A stretch of 64,000 bases of DNA from Planctomycetaceae bacterium (GCA_016794985.1 JAEUIQ010000011.1:62001-126000), one strand, 5' to 3'; shown: positions 33,860 to 44,246, numbered from the stretch's first letter. Notes: generated by a model not told the origin, from the letters alone. Made by a program: numbers and translations.

Positions 33860-36800
33860 CTACCGATCTTTTGGATCGATACCAAAACCGCTTCGATTGG
33901 GACCAGCCGGACGTTCTGGAGCTCGATAGCCTTTGGTAGCAATTTCTTCTTGCATCAAATCGATGGCACGATCAAGTTGCGGGTCACCACCGTCGGTCAT
34001 CAAGGCAGGGTCATCGATCACCTCAATGTCTGGATCGACGCCATGGCCTTCGATTCCCCAGCTTCCATCCACTCGATAGTAACCGAACGAGGGAACGGTA
34101 ACGGACGCACCATCGATCAAACTTGGCGAACCCGAGATACCGACCAAGCCGCCCCAAGTCCGCATGCCGATCAATTTGCCAAGTCCATTCTGCCGGAACA
34201 GGGCGGGGAACATGTCGCCACCCGAACCGGCCAAGCCATTGATCAGCATGCACTTAGGACCTTGGTGACTGTCTGGTGGCCAAGTCCAATCCGTTCCATC
34301 GCGACGAGCCCAATAATTGGTAACTGGACGATTGAGGAGTTCAATGAATCGAGTTGGAATCTGACCACCACCGTTCCAGCGATCGTCGATGATCAAGGCT
34401 TCTTTGCCGATCTGTCCATAAAATTGGCGGACCAAATCATTTTGACCCGGAACACCGGTATTCACCACGTAGATGTACCCGACTTTGCCTCCGGACTTTT
34501 CTTCGACGTAGCGCCGCTTGGTCTCGATCCAATGACGGAATCTCAATTCCTCGTCGCTGCTGGTAACTTTGTACGCGACCGTCTTGTCGTTCTCGCCAGA
34601 AGTGGGCTGATCGCTGACCGTCAACAAGACCGTGCCTCCCACCGTCCCAATCAAGCGAGCATAGGGGTTTTCAGTTGTTCGAAGCGGTTGATGGTTGATC
34701 GCGATCAAATATTGACCTTCCCGCACGCCAGCCTCGAACAGTGGGTTTCTGGCATCCACATCCCAGGCCGCGCCCATGTACAATTGCGCGATCTTAAACG
34801 CATCGCCCTCGATCTCCAGTCGCAAACCCAAAGTGCCGACATTGTTGTTCGGTCCGGACTCCAGCTCGGCTTCGCGATAGTACGCGTGTCCAACGTTGAG
34901 TTCCGAAATCAATTCGCTGATCACAAATCCAACATCTCGCCGAGTCACGCAGTCGGCAAGCAAAGCTTCGTACTGTTTGCCGATCGCCAACCAATCAACC
35001 CCGTGCAGCGTCGACTCGTAAAAGAAATCACGCTCCAAACGCCATGCTTCCCAAAACAATTGCTTCCATTCGACACGCGGATCGATAACGACCGTCATGC
35101 CAGCGGTCGAAACTTCCTTTTCGAGTTTTTGCCCGGCCTTCGCGTCAACGATGTAGAAGGTATCCCCACGCGACACGAGCAATTTCTTGCGATCGGCTGA
35201 CAGCTCGAATTGGCCGGCACCAACGACCACATCCTTTTCGGCCTTCTCTTTGTCTTTGAGATCGAAAATCTTGATGGCCGTTGGATTATTGCTGCCGCGT
35301 GATCCGGTTCGCGTGTAAATCAAGTGCCCATCGCTGTTGACCGCCAAAGCGCCAAACGTTCCTTGCGGAACTGGTAACTGGAACGCTCGTGTCTCCGCAC
35401 CTTCGACCTCAATCACCAACGGCTTCGCAGGTTCTTGCTTGGCTTCGTCTTTGGCTTTGTCGGTTGCGCCGTCCTTCGCTTCGTTCGACGCGGTTGCGTC
35501 TTGCTTTTCGGCAGGCTTCTCCGATTCGCTTGCGGCCGGTTTTTCGGCGGGCGGCGTGGCGTCGTCCCCAGCCGGTTTTTCGGCGGTCGGTTTCTCCGAG
35601 GTGGGCTTACTTTCTTCTTTCCATGTTTCTTCATCTACCTCGGGCAGGAACGGATGTTTCACGTCTGCCCTTAATGGCAACGCCATGAGAACTTCCGTGC
35701 CCGCATAGATAAACGTGGTTCCTAAGTCTTCGTACTGCGGATTGTTGAAGGCACGATTGCTACCGAAAAATATGTAATCGCCTTTGGAGTCGAAGACTGG
35801 ATTCGAGTCATTGAAAAAGCCAGCCGTTAGGCGTTGGGCCGTTCCATCCGCGACTTTGTAGACCCAAATGCTGCTTCCGGCCGAGCGTTGGTCGGGATTC
35901 AGCGAGTAGGTCAACCACGCCGAATCGGCAGACCAGGACGCGGTCATTGGATTGCCTTGTGGGTCCTTGACTACCAATTTGGTGTCGCTGGTTTCCAGGT
36001 GGTGGATGTACAACGAGCCTGTCTTGTCGCCGAAGAGAATGGACTTCGAGTCTGGGGACCATTGTGGGCTGTAGCGAAATGCTGAACCTCCTTTGGTCAA
36101 TTGTCGAGTCTCGCCGCGACCATCGGATTGCATCACATACAACTCGTATTCGCCAGTGGCATCGCTCAGATACGCGATCCAGCGACCGTCCGGACTCCAG
36201 GCCGGGTCCCGTTCAAAGCTGCCATTCGAATTGGTCAGATTCCGCGGCGAACCATTTTTGGCGGGCAAGGTCCAAACGTCGCCCCGCGCTTGAACCACAA
36301 TTCGTTGCCCAGTCGGTGAGACCGAGGCATTATCGATGAATTTTGCGGCATCGACTTGTTGCGGCCGCAGCGTCGGGCGATCGCCGGGGATCGTGATGTT
36401 GACCGCGTTCGCCTCTCGACTTGCCAAGTTCAACAAAAACAATTGCGATCCTTTTTGGAACACGATCTCGCCCTCACCGTTGGTGCCAGGACCGATCGAT
36501 GGAGACTTGCAGTCGTAATCGCTGAACTTGGTGATGGCTTGCCGTTCTCCCGTCTCCGTGTTGTACGACCAAATATTCAAGCGATTGGTCTCACCAGCAT
36601 CCGACAAATAGTACAAGGTTTGGCCATGCCACATTGGATAGCTGTCGGTGCCCTCAAAATCCGTAACTCGCTTCGACGTTTTCGTTGTCAGGTGGAATAG
36701 CCAAATATCCGACGCCATACCGCCGCGATAACGCTTCCAGGTTCGTTGGTCCGTGCCATACGGAATGTAGGCCAGCCACTGACCGTCGCCACTCAAGCTG

Positions 36801-37345
36801 GCGTTTTCGCCGTATGGAACCGGAAGCAGTTTCGGCAAAGGTTGCTGCTTGGTTGCGGTGAACAACTGATTCATTCGAGCCAAACCCGCGAACCCATTGC
36901 TCGAATGCAACAGCGCGCTGCCGTCCGGACTCCAATCACACAATCGCTCATTCGAAGGATGGTGGGTCCAACGTTCGGCGATACCGCCACTGGTGGGAAT
37001 CACGTAGAGATCTCGCCCGCCTTCGTAGTTTCCTTCGAAGGCAATCGATTGGCCGTTGGGACTAAATCGCGGGTTGGACTCGGGACCGGGGGGGCTGGCC
37101 AACGGGCTGGCCACGCCACCGGCTCGATCTACCGTCCAAAGATCGTCGGCATAAGAGAAGACGATCTTTTCGGCACTCACGTCCGGACTTCGCATCATCC
37201 GCGCATCGGGCTGCACTTGGCCAAAGGCGGCTCCCGCACCAGGAAGCGACAGGAACGCGGCCAATAGCCACGACCGTCTTCTAACCTTTGAGAAGACTGA
37301 CCAACGGGCCAGCCCAGCGATGATGTTCCAATTTCGAAATGTCAT
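33860..37345 (-). CDS. Tricorn-like S41 protease with N-terminal beta-propeller
   Basis: 1161 residues from the ATG at 37345; the frame continues to 37441 but the extension has no family similarity. An N-terminal signal or anchor segment (RSWLLAAFLSLPGAGAAFG) is followed by TolB/WD40-like propeller repeats (FSPNGQSIAFEGNY, WSPDGRWIAYLSDATGEYEL, ...). Then comes a low-complexity Glu/Lys/Pro/Ala linker, a tricorn core, a PDZ-like region, and an S41 domain. The nucleophile is S1041 (AGSGGD), with H820 (VGHAY) and E1108 (DPDIEV) as candidate catalytic partners. In archaeal tricorn the His is preceded by a Ser that is Gly here. It would cleave peptides outside the cytoplasm, which differs from cytoplasmic archaeal tricorn. 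Ended by the hairpin at 33761-33802. Confidence 0.9.
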   Translation of the reverse strand: MTFRNWNIIAGLARWSVFSKVRRRSWLLAAFLSLPGAGAAFGQVQPDARMMRSPDVSAEKIVFSYADDLWTVDRAGGVASPLASPPGPESNPRFSPNGQSIAFEGNYEGGRDLYVIPTSGGIAERWTHHPSNERLCDWSPDGSALLHSSNGFAGLARMNQLFTATKQQPLPKLLPVPYGENASLSGDGQWLAYIPYGTDQRTWKRYRGGMASDIWLFHLTTKTSKRVTDFEGTDSYPMWHGQTLYYLSDAGETNRLNIWSYNTETGERQAITKFSDYDCKSPSIGPGTNGEGEIVFQKGSQLFLLNLASREANAVNITIPGDRPTLRPQQVDAAKFIDNASVSPTGQRIVVQARGDVWTLPAKNGSPRNLTNSNGSFERDPAWSPDGRWIAYLSDATGEYELYVMQSDGRGETRQLTKGGSAFRYSPQWSPDSKSILFGDKTGSLYIHHLETSDTKLVVKDPQGNPMTASWSADSAWLTYSLNPDQRSAGSSIWVYKVADGTAQRLTAGFFNDSNPVFDSKGDYIFFGSNRAFNNPQYEDLGTTFIYAGTEVLMALPLRADVKHPFLPEVDEETWKEESKPTSEKPTAEKPAGDDATPPAEKPAASESEKPAEKQDATASNEAKDGATDKAKDEAKQEPAKPLVIEVEGAETRAFQLPVPQGTFGALAVNSDGHLIYTRTGSRGSNNPTAIKIFDLKDKEKAEKDVVVGAGQFELSADRKKLLVSRGDTFYIVDAKAGQKLEKEVSTAGMTVVIDPRVEWKQLFWEAWRLERDFFYESTLHGVDWLAIGKQYEALLADCVTRRDVGFVISELISELNVGHAYYREAELESGPNNNVGTLGLRLEIEGDAFKIAQLYMGAAWDVDARNPLFEAGVREGQYLIAINHQPLRTTENPYARLIGTVGGTVLLTVSDQPTSGENDKTVAYKVTSSDEELRFRHWIETKRRYVEEKSGGKVGYIYVVNTGVPGQNDLVRQFYGQIGKEALIIDDRWNGGGQIPTRFIELLNRPVTNYWARRDGTDWTWPPDSHQGPKCMLINGLAGSGGDMFPALFRQNGLGKLIGMRTWGGLVGISGSPSLIDGASVTVPSFGYYRVDGSWGIEGHGVDPDIEVIDDPALMTDGGDPQLDRAIDLMQEEIATKGYRAPERPAGPNRSGFGIDPKDR

Positions 37346-37574
37346 TCGGGTTCTTTCGATGGGGTGAGAGATCAAAAAGTAATTCGCAATGTTCGCCCTG
37401 GGCCGTCCGGGGACCGCCGCCCGCGATACATTGCAGTTCAATGTATCCGTGCCCTACTCGTTTCCTGCGGGATCTTGCTAGCAATTGCTCATAATAATTC
37501 GAAATTGTGCGAATATTGGCACCCTGGTAAAAGAACGGGTTGATCGAAAGGAATTCGACTCCCTTATAGGAAAT

Positions 37575-40500
37575 ATGCCCGTGACCGCTCGACACGACTC
37601 CGCTGACGATAGGGAAACCAATGGAACGGACCGTCCCAATGCTCGCCCGCAACTGATCAAGAAGGCTCCGGCACCGCCACGTCAATGGCGTCCCATGCGT
37701 TGGTTGGCTTTTGGGCTACTTGGGTTGGGGGTGTTGGTGGGTTTGGCGCCGACAATCATTAGCAAGACGGCGCTTGGGGATTGGCTGTTAGGCCAGGCGG
37801 TTCCAACGGCTTGGGGCACCGTAGAAATTGGCCGTCGCGATTTGGGTTGGTTTTCGCCGATCTCGATTGGCGAGTTGCGGCTCAAGAACCCGCAAGGTGA
37901 GTTGTTGGCCGAAGTTGGTTCGCTGAAAACTAAAGAAACCTTGTGGCAGATCATTAGCACGGCGGCCGTGACCGAAATGACGGTCGACCAGGCCGCGGTA
38001 CGAATCGAATGGCGGGCTGACGGCAGCAATTGGGAAGACTGGATTGCCGCGGTCCTGCCGAAAGAGTCGCAGCCCACATCCGAGCGAGCCACTCCGGATT
38101 TGACGATTCACTTCAACAATTGCCAAGTCGTCTTGGATAGCAAACCGGACGCCCAGACTTGGCTGGCGGAACAATTGCAGGGGCAGGTTTCGGTGCAAAA
38201 GAATGCCAAGCACATCCTGATCCAAGCAAACACTCATCTAAAAGATGCGGACCAAAACCTGGCCGCCGGAAAGGTGGATGCCACCTTATTGATTGCGGAC
38301 CAGGAAGGCTTGGCGTCGGCGCGAGACCAATGGCAACTGACCGGTGGCGATCCACAAAAGTTCAAGGTTCATACAACGACAGGTGGCTTGGCCTTTATGG
38401 TCAAGTTGGATGAGACCGCTGTCAGCGTTGGTCGTTCCGTTTTGCGTCGCTTCTTGCCAACCATTGAAATGAGCGGTCTTGCTACTGGGCAAGTGGTCGG
38501 GATCTCGAATTGGTATGGCGACTACGTTCACGTGTCGACCCCCAAAGTGGTGGTGAGTCGTTTATTGATGAGCGACGATGGGTATTTGTCAGGCGATCAA
38601 TTGCGGTTGCAGCAAGTCGAGACGGTCGGTGGAGTGCAATGGAGTCCCGACCGGATTCGATTTCAGCAGTTGAAACTGAATGCAGACTACCTGCGCAGCG
38701 AAGTGGACGGAGAATTGGCTTTTGACGAAGTGTTGCACGCGATCAATACTCGCCGCTTGCCAACGACAACCGTCAGTTCTGCGGGGGCCGTCAACGTTGC
38801 GATGTTGGCAAATCAGCTACCGCGAACCTTGAACCTGCACGAAGGTTTGCAGCTGGAGCAGGGGGATTTGACTTGGCAGGTTTTCAATCGCGAGGAAGGC
38901 GACGGCTCGCAGCGTTTGTTTGTGGACGTGATTGCGAAAAACTTGGCTGGGCGACGCCCCGGTGGCGTCGTTCGTCTGGAGCAGCCGATTCAGATCAATG
39001 GTTCGCTGCGCGATTACAACCGCCCGGTGACCTTCGATCAGTTGGAGTTTCGCAGCGACTTTCTGCAAGCGTCCGCTCTTCCACAGACGGATGGGGGAAC
39101 GCAAATCAGGTTCGAAATGAATTTTGATCAGTTGCGCGCGGCGTTGGAACAATTCGTTAAGCTTCCGCAGATGGAGTTGGCTGGTCGAGCGGGTGGTGTG
39201 GCTACTTGGAAAATGTTGACCGCCACGGGGGAACCGGCGTCTTTGGTGGCACCTGCTTCCGGCATGCAGATTACCTCCACGGTGGGCCTGACCAATGCGC
39301 ATGTTGTGATTCCGAATCTGTTCGAAATCCGCGAGCCCAACATGTCATTGGAGGCCAACACGACCATGTTCTGGGGAAATCCGCAGACGGAATCGTTAGG
39401 TCTGATGGCTTTGCTGTCGCCCGAAGCCGACGTGACAATCCAGTCCGGACGCGTGGACTTGCGCACGGTTCGTCCGGCAGCTGTGGGTGCGGCGGTGCCG
39501 GCTCCCGCAGCGGCAGGAATGAATCCTGATGCGCTGGGTTTGTTGGTCGAACTGAAACAGCCAGTACACTTGCCGCAGTTGAATCGGATCGTGCAATACA
39601 TCACGGGGACTTTGAAGCCACCTGTGAATCCGGCTCAAGTACCGGTCTTTGTGGCAGACGTCGAGGTTGCTGGCCCGTTGGAGCAATGGTTGGCAATGTT
39701 GCGTCCCCTGATGACCGGTGTGGATATCGCGATGGCCGGAGCCAGCCAAGCCAAGTTCACCGTCGCGCTCAACGAACAATTTGCGTTGATTAATCAACTG
39801 AATGGTAATAGTCGCGGCTTTGAGTTTCGCGGCAACGGAGTGATCTTGCGCGAACCACGAGTGGAAATGGCCGGTGCTGCGAGTTATCACTACAACAATG
39901 GTTTGATTCACACCGAGGACTTTCTATTGGCGGGCACATCGCTCGCCGCGAAAGCGACCAAGACTCGATTGCAATTCTCTCCGCTCAAGAATCGAATGGA
40001 AGGCGAGATTGTCCTGCATGGTGATCTGGCGAGGATTTGGGAAACTTATCGCTTGATGCAAGTCGCCGCTGCGGAAGATGCCGCGAAGAAGCTGGGGCAC
40101 GCACCGCTCAACATGAAGCCACTCCCGCCCATGGCGACACCTCCAGTCTTCGAGCAGATTCAATTGGTTGGGTATACCGAGCCAGTGCCCGTTGGTGAAT
40201 CAACGCCGACGGGATCGGCAACCGCGCCACTTGCGATCCCGGCGACGGCTACGGGCGCGGCGGCTCCGTTAGGGATGGGTGGCGATTTGGTCGCGAAAAT
40301 AACTCTCAAGTCGGAAGACTTCGGACCAATCAACGTCGACGTCGCTTCTGAAATCACGAAAGGTTGGATCGGTTCACAACAACCCAACGGAGCTTGGGTG
40401 GCGTGGCTGAAAGAGCCCAAGGTCGTGGCGAACGGGCAGGCCACCCTCGCACCTGATTTCAGCAGCGTCGAATTGCCGAATGTCTACGTTGAAGCGGAGA

Positions 40501-42164
40501 AGATTCGCGGCGTCACAACGGGCCGAATCATGGACTTGAAGGGTAATCCTGAATTGGACCTTCGGGGTCGGGTCGAAGCCGTCGCGATGGAATGGCTAAG
40601 ACAATTCGCCGGGCCGGAGATTGGCGATTTGGAAGTCTCGGGTCTGACAGATCACATCTTTGAGGTCCAAGGACCGCCCACATTGCAAGGCTTGCGAGGG
40701 AAATGGATCAGTAGCTGGCAAAACATTCGCTGGATGGGACTCCAAAGCGGCCCGGCGGATCTCGTGATTCAGTTGGCTGACGGAATTGCCAAGTTGGTGC
40801 CGCTGCGATTTCCGGCCGGAGGTGGACAAATCCATTTGGCTCCGGAAGTCGACATGCGCAACGATCCGATGTGGGTTCGCCTACCTCGGGGAGTGATTTT
40901 CGATCAAGTGAAACTCACGCCGCAGCTGTGTCGGAACTTCCTGAAGTACAGCGCGCCACTATTGGCCGAAGTCACCAGTGTCGAAGGGTCGTTTTCGTTG
41001 GACAGCGACGGCGTCGAAGTCCCGCTGTCGGACTGGACGAAGTTGGTGGCCAAGGCCCGGGTAACGATCAATGGCGCTCGAGTGGGTCCAGGTCCCCTCG
41101 GAATCCAAATTGGCAACATTGCCTCCACCGTGCGAGCGGTCGCCGATGGACAGTCGTTGGACGCCGCCGGGTTACAAGCGTTGGGGTTGGGACAATTCGC
41201 AGGCTTGGTGCCCAGTGGCGATGGGCAACGAACACAAGCGTTGACCGACTTGGCGACGAACGTGTTGGGTAGCCTGCAACAAGGTCAACGACCCGATCTC
41301 AATAATCTGCTCGCCGGCAACTCGAATACTGGCAACGCGAACACCGAAGGCAATAACGCTTCGGCGGCACCCGCCGAGTCGAACGTGACTTGGTTGGAGA
41401 TCCCCGCGCAAACCATGAGTGTCAACTTGCAGGACGGTGTCGTGGTCCATGATCGGTTGAGTCTGAACGTTCGCGGCTTCGAATTGGTTTCGCAAGGTCG
41501 CGTCGGTCTTGATCAATCGATGGCCTTGCAGACACAATTGAACTTGCCCGCCGAGTTGATGCAAAAGAATCCACAGATCGCCGCGGCACTCGGGAATTCG
41601 ATTGTGCTGCCCATCTCAGGGACGTTAACTCAGCCACAAATTCAAGCCGGACAATTGAAGACAGCGCTCAACACCGCGTTGGCGAATGGTTTACAGCAGG
41701 CCTTGGGCAGTGAACTTGAAAAACGACTGGGTGCCGGTGGCTCCTCGGGAGGCGGTGACCCCGTGCAAAACCTGTTGCAACAAGGACAACAGAAGTTGGA
41801 GCAAAAGCTCCAAGACAAGTTGAACTTGCCGCCAGGTATTCTCAGCCCAGGGAACTTGAATCCGGGTGGGTTCAATCCGGGCAACCTTTTGCCTGGCTTG
41901 TTGCCGAACGGAAACGGAGCGGCGCCGAATGGAACCTTACCGAACGGCACAGCCCCGAACGGAACCTTGCCCAACGGAACCGCGCCGAACGGCTCGCTGC
42001 CACCGGCCGGACCAGCGACTGCTCCGACTTTATCCCCGGGTTCGAATCCGTTGGCACCGCCGACACAGGGGCTTCCCAGACTGCCCACCGCCAACGATGC
42101 TGAAGACGCAGTCAATCGTCTGTTGAATCGAGGTCGGCAAAAATTGTTGGGAGGCGACAAGTAG
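37575..42164 (+). CDS. Giant AsmA/TamB-like membrane protein
   Basis: 1529 residues from the ATG at 37575, which has AGGA 5 bp upstream; the frame is open to 37485. A basic N-terminus is followed by one transmembrane helix (about 41-62, WLAFGLLGLGVLVGLAPTII), then DWLLGQAVPTAWGTVEIGRRDLGWFSPISIGELRL. This is the start typical of AsmA-like proteins, which form long beta-rich bridges that move lipids between membranes. The body is regular beta sequence with no other domain. The last ~200 residues hold a Gly/Gln helix region and a low-complexity tail with LPNGTAPNG repeats and PATAPTLSP. The assignment rests on architecture, not on a motif. The MBL gene follows 4 bp later. Confidence 0.75.
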   Translation: MPVTARHDSADDRETNGTDRPNARPQLIKKAPAPPRQWRPMRWLAFGLLGLGVLVGLAPTIISKTALGDWLLGQAVPTAWGTVEIGRRDLGWFSPISIGELRLKNPQGELLAEVGSLKTKETLWQIISTAAVTEMTVDQAAVRIEWRADGSNWEDWIAAVLPKESQPTSERATPDLTIHFNNCQVVLDSKPDAQTWLAEQLQGQVSVQKNAKHILIQANTHLKDADQNLAAGKVDATLLIADQEGLASARDQWQLTGGDPQKFKVHTTTGGLAFMVKLDETAVSVGRSVLRRFLPTIEMSGLATGQVVGISNWYGDYVHVSTPKVVVSRLLMSDDGYLSGDQLRLQQVETVGGVQWSPDRIRFQQLKLNADYLRSEVDGELAFDEVLHAINTRRLPTTTVSSAGAVNVAMLANQLPRTLNLHEGLQLEQGDLTWQVFNREEGDGSQRLFVDVIAKNLAGRRPGGVVRLEQPIQINGSLRDYNRPVTFDQLEFRSDFLQASALPQTDGGTQIRFEMNFDQLRAALEQFVKLPQMELAGRAGGVATWKMLTATGEPASLVAPASGMQITSTVGLTNAHVVIPNLFEIREPNMSLEANTTMFWGNPQTESLGLMALLSPEADVTIQSGRVDLRTVRPAAVGAAVPAPAAAGMNPDALGLLVELKQPVHLPQLNRIVQYITGTLKPPVNPAQVPVFVADVEVAGPLEQWLAMLRPLMTGVDIAMAGASQAKFTVALNEQFALINQLNGNSRGFEFRGNGVILREPRVEMAGAASYHYNNGLIHTEDFLLAGTSLAAKATKTRLQFSPLKNRMEGEIVLHGDLARIWETYRLMQVAAAEDAAKKLGHAPLNMKPLPPMATPPVFEQIQLVGYTEPVPVGESTPTGSATAPLAIPATATGAAAPLGMGGDLVAKITLKSEDFGPINVDVASEITKGWIGSQQPNGAWVAWLKEPKVVANGQATLAPDFSSVELPNVYVEAEKIRGVTTGRIMDLKGNPELDLRGRVEAVAMEWLRQFAGPEIGDLEVSGLTDHIFEVQGPPTLQGLRGKWISSWQNIRWMGLQSGPADLVIQLADGIAKLVPLRFPAGGGQIHLAPEVDMRNDPMWVRLPRGVIFDQVKLTPQLCRNFLKYSAPLLAEVTSVEGSFSLDSDGVEVPLSDWTKLVAKARVTINGARVGPGPLGIQIGNIASTVRAVADGQSLDAAGLQALGLGQFAGLVPSGDGQRTQALTDLATNVLGSLQQGQRPDLNNLLAGNSNTGNANTEGNNASAAPAESNVTWLEIPAQTMSVNLQDGVVVHDRLSLNVRGFELVSQGRVGLDQSMALQTQLNLPAELMQKNPQIAAALGNSIVLPISGTLTQPQIQAGQLKTALNTALANGLQQALGSELEKRLGAGGSSGGGDPVQNLLQQGQQKLEQKLQDKLNLPPGILSPGNLNPGGFNPGNLLPGLLPNGNGAAPNGTLPNGTAPNGTLPNGTAPNGSLPPAGPATAPTLSPGSNPLAPPTQGLPRLPTANDAEDAVNRLLNRGRQKLLGGDK

Positions 42165-42168
42165 TCGG

Positions 42169-42948
42169 ATGAACGTCCATTTTCTGGGGACCACGGGGTA
42201 TCATCCTAACGACCAGCGGCACACGATGTGCGTCATGATCCCGCAGTTGGGGATCGTGTTTGATGCCGGTACGGGATTTTATCGAACCCGTGAATGGATG
42301 GCGACCAACGAGTTGAATATCTTGTTGTCGCACGCTCATTTGGACCATGTGATTGGACTGTCATTTTTGTTCGACGTGCTGTATCAGAAACAGACTCGGG
42401 CGCAACTATTTGCGAAGCACGAGAAAATCACGGCGATCGAAAACCATTTCTTTCACCCCACACTGTTTCCGGTCCGTCCGCCTTTTGCGGCCCACGCTTT
42501 GGAGGATGTTTCCGAAGCGACTCCGACCAACCCGCGAACCGGCGGTCAATTCATGCTCGGCTGTGGGACCCTGGTGCGGTGGTTCCCCGTCGAGCATCCC
42601 GGCGGAGCGGTGGGATTCCGCTGTTGGCTTCCCAATGGAAAGTCGGTCGCGTACATCACGGACACGACCGCGTCGGCTGATGCCGAATACCTGGGGGAAA
42701 TCGAAGGAGTCGATCTCTTGATTCACGAATGTTACTTTGATGATGGGGTCGAAGAACATGCGAAGTTGACCGGCCATAGTTGCCTGACCCCAGTCCTTGA
42801 GGTCGCGCGAAAATCTGGTGCCCTCCAGACGGTCTTGGTCCATCTCAATCCACTGCAAGAATGGGCTCCAGCCCCCGAAAAAATTCGTCGATTGGCTGGC
42901 GGGTTGAACGTGCTTGTTCCGGACGACCAAACCGTGATCGAATTGTGA
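42169..42948 (+). CDS. MBL-fold metallo-hydrolase (RNase Z-like)
   Basis: 259 residues, a cytoplasmic metallo-beta-lactamase-fold hydrolase. The zinc motif is H55-A-H57-L-D59-H60, with further ligands in the VEHPGGAVGFRCWL and TDTTASAD blocks and a C-terminal VHLNPL. The overall layout (VHFLGTTGYHPND at the N-terminus, IFDAGTG) is that of the RNase Z/ElaC-like and phosphodiesterase group, but the RNase Z exosite arm is not obvious, so the substrate is undetermined. It starts 4 bp after the stop of the AsmA-like gene, with little SD of its own, so translation is probably coupled. Confidence 0.88.
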   Translation: MNVHFLGTTGYHPNDQRHTMCVMIPQLGIVFDAGTGFYRTREWMATNELNILLSHAHLDHVIGLSFLFDVLYQKQTRAQLFAKHEKITAIENHFFHPTLFPVRPPFAAHALEDVSEATPTNPRTGGQFMLGCGTLVRWFPVEHPGGAVGFRCWLPNGKSVAYITDTTASADAEYLGEIEGVDLLIHECYFDDGVEEHAKLTGHSCLTPVLEVARKSGALQTVLVHLNPLQEWAPAPEKIRRLAGGLNVLVPDDQTVIEL

Positions 42949-42992
42949 TTTTTGTAGCTCTGAATATTTGTTTTTTTCTTGACAAGTGGTGG

Positions 42993-43020
42993 TGGTCAAC
43001 TTTTTCGCTGCCGCTACAAT
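42993..43020 (+). promoter_or_regulatory. Possible promoter of the 43175 gene
   Basis: TGGTCA (42993-42998) and TACAAT (43015-43020) are separated by 16 bp, a loose match to a sigma-70-type promoter in the AT-rich gap before the gene at 43175. Assigned by eye only. Confidence 0.3.
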
Positions 43021-43174
43021 TGCGAATTCAAACGGTCGAATGGCAAAAAACAGAAAAGACACGCTTTTTTTATTGTCGTGACCCTTTGAAGCTGATTTTT
43101 GGGTGCATTTTTCAAATTTCGGCCTAAATTTTAGCTAGATTCGACCTTGTGGTCTGTGTCCGAGAGGCATCCCG

Positions 43175-44230
43175 ATGAACATGAAACACCCGGCATTGGT
43201 CAATACGGAGGTATTGCTGATGCAAACCGAATTTGGCCGACTTCGCGAGAAGCTTCTGGAGTCCCAATTCGACGATCGCCGCAAGCGTCCAATCTTGTAT
43301 TGGTCGAAGCCTGATGATCGCCGATTGCCAATGGCTTTGATCGATTCCACGGTTGATCAGCTTTTGAGCAAGTCTTTCGAGGAACTTTGCCTGACACGGG
43401 GGATTGGTGTCAAGAAGCTGCGAATGCTGTTGGAGCTATTGGAACGAGCCATCGCGGGCGATCCGCAATTGCCAGAACCGGAATCCAGTGGCAATGAGAC
43501 GATGGTTCCGAATTCTGCGGCCAAGCTCAGTGAGGCCTTGGAGACGTTTAATTCTCGGGCGGTCACCGAAGGTCAATGGGCCAAATGGAAAACGACCGTG
43601 GCTCGTCATCGGCTGAATTCTTTGCCGTTGGGACGGTTGGCTCGCAACCTTATCGAGATCACCTCGGTCATTTGGAACACGCCTTTGGGCAATTATTTGG
43701 CCTATTCGCTGGAAGAGTTGCGTCAGCTGCGAACCTATGGCGAAAAGCGGGTCAGTTCGATTTTGGAAGTTTTCTACACGATCGACCTGAGCATGTCGGC
43801 CATGCCAGAAGGTGGACACTTGATCTTGCGGTTGGAACCGCGTTATGTGCATGACGTCGAAACCGCAATCTTTGAGATCATGTCTCAGGTTTCGGCACCG
43901 CAAGCAAAAGTGATCCAGCATTCGGTCATTACACCGATCTTGACCCAATTGCGTTTGGACATGGGAGATTTTGCGTACGATCTAGTGCGAGATCGCGTTG
44001 GCGCCGGGACGAAGGCCAAAGCGATTCGTGAACAGAGCGAGGAATTGGGTTTGACGCGAGCTCGGTTGTACCAGGTTCTCGAAGAATGCGCGCTTGCCGC
44101 ACACGTGCGCTGGCCTCAAGGCCGGGTCATTCTAAACGAGTTGATGGTCTATCTTACGAATCGCGAGGGGATGGAGAAAACGGTTCGCCAATTGCATCAA
44201 TTGATCATCACGCTCTACCCCTCAAAATAG
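43175..44230 (+). CDS. Conserved hypothetical protein with helix-hairpin-helix-like motifs
   Basis: 351 residues, soluble, family not named with confidence. Two stretches look like the helix-hairpin-helix of RNA polymerase alpha C-terminal domains: STVDQLLSKSFEELCLTRGIGVKKLRMLLELL (about 55-86) and YSLEELRQLRTYGEKRVSSILEVFYTI (about 185-211). The C-terminal third has a sigma-like or winged-helix pattern (LRLDMGDFAYDLVRDRVGAGTKAKAIREQSEELGLTRARLYQVLEECALAAHVRWPQG). These features point to nucleic-acid binding, perhaps a transcription-related role. It is 16 bp upstream of ispD and probably co-transcribed with it. No catalytic motif was found. Confidence 0.75.
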   Translation: MNMKHPALVNTEVLLMQTEFGRLREKLLESQFDDRRKRPILYWSKPDDRRLPMALIDSTVDQLLSKSFEELCLTRGIGVKKLRMLLELLERAIAGDPQLPEPESSGNETMVPNSAAKLSEALETFNSRAVTEGQWAKWKTTVARHRLNSLPLGRLARNLIEITSVIWNTPLGNYLAYSLEELRQLRTYGEKRVSSILEVFYTIDLSMSAMPEGGHLILRLEPRYVHDVETAIFEIMSQVSAPQAKVIQHSVITPILTQLRLDMGDFAYDLVRDRVGAGTKAKAIREQSEELGLTRARLYQVLEECALAAHVRWPQGRVILNELMVYLTNREGMEKTVRQLHQLIITLYPSK

Positions 44231-44246
44231 TGGAGCAACGGTAGCG

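Noticed and set aside
33950..35200. 416-residue + strand ORF opposite the tricorn-like protease
   Set aside because: It lies wholly antisense to a gene with clear propeller and S41 motifs and shows no family features of its own.
41642..42160. 172-residue minus-strand ORF at the end of the AsmA-like gene
   Set aside because: It is the reverse of the low-complexity LPNGTAPNG tail; its Gly/Pro/Phe composition is a reflection of that repeat.
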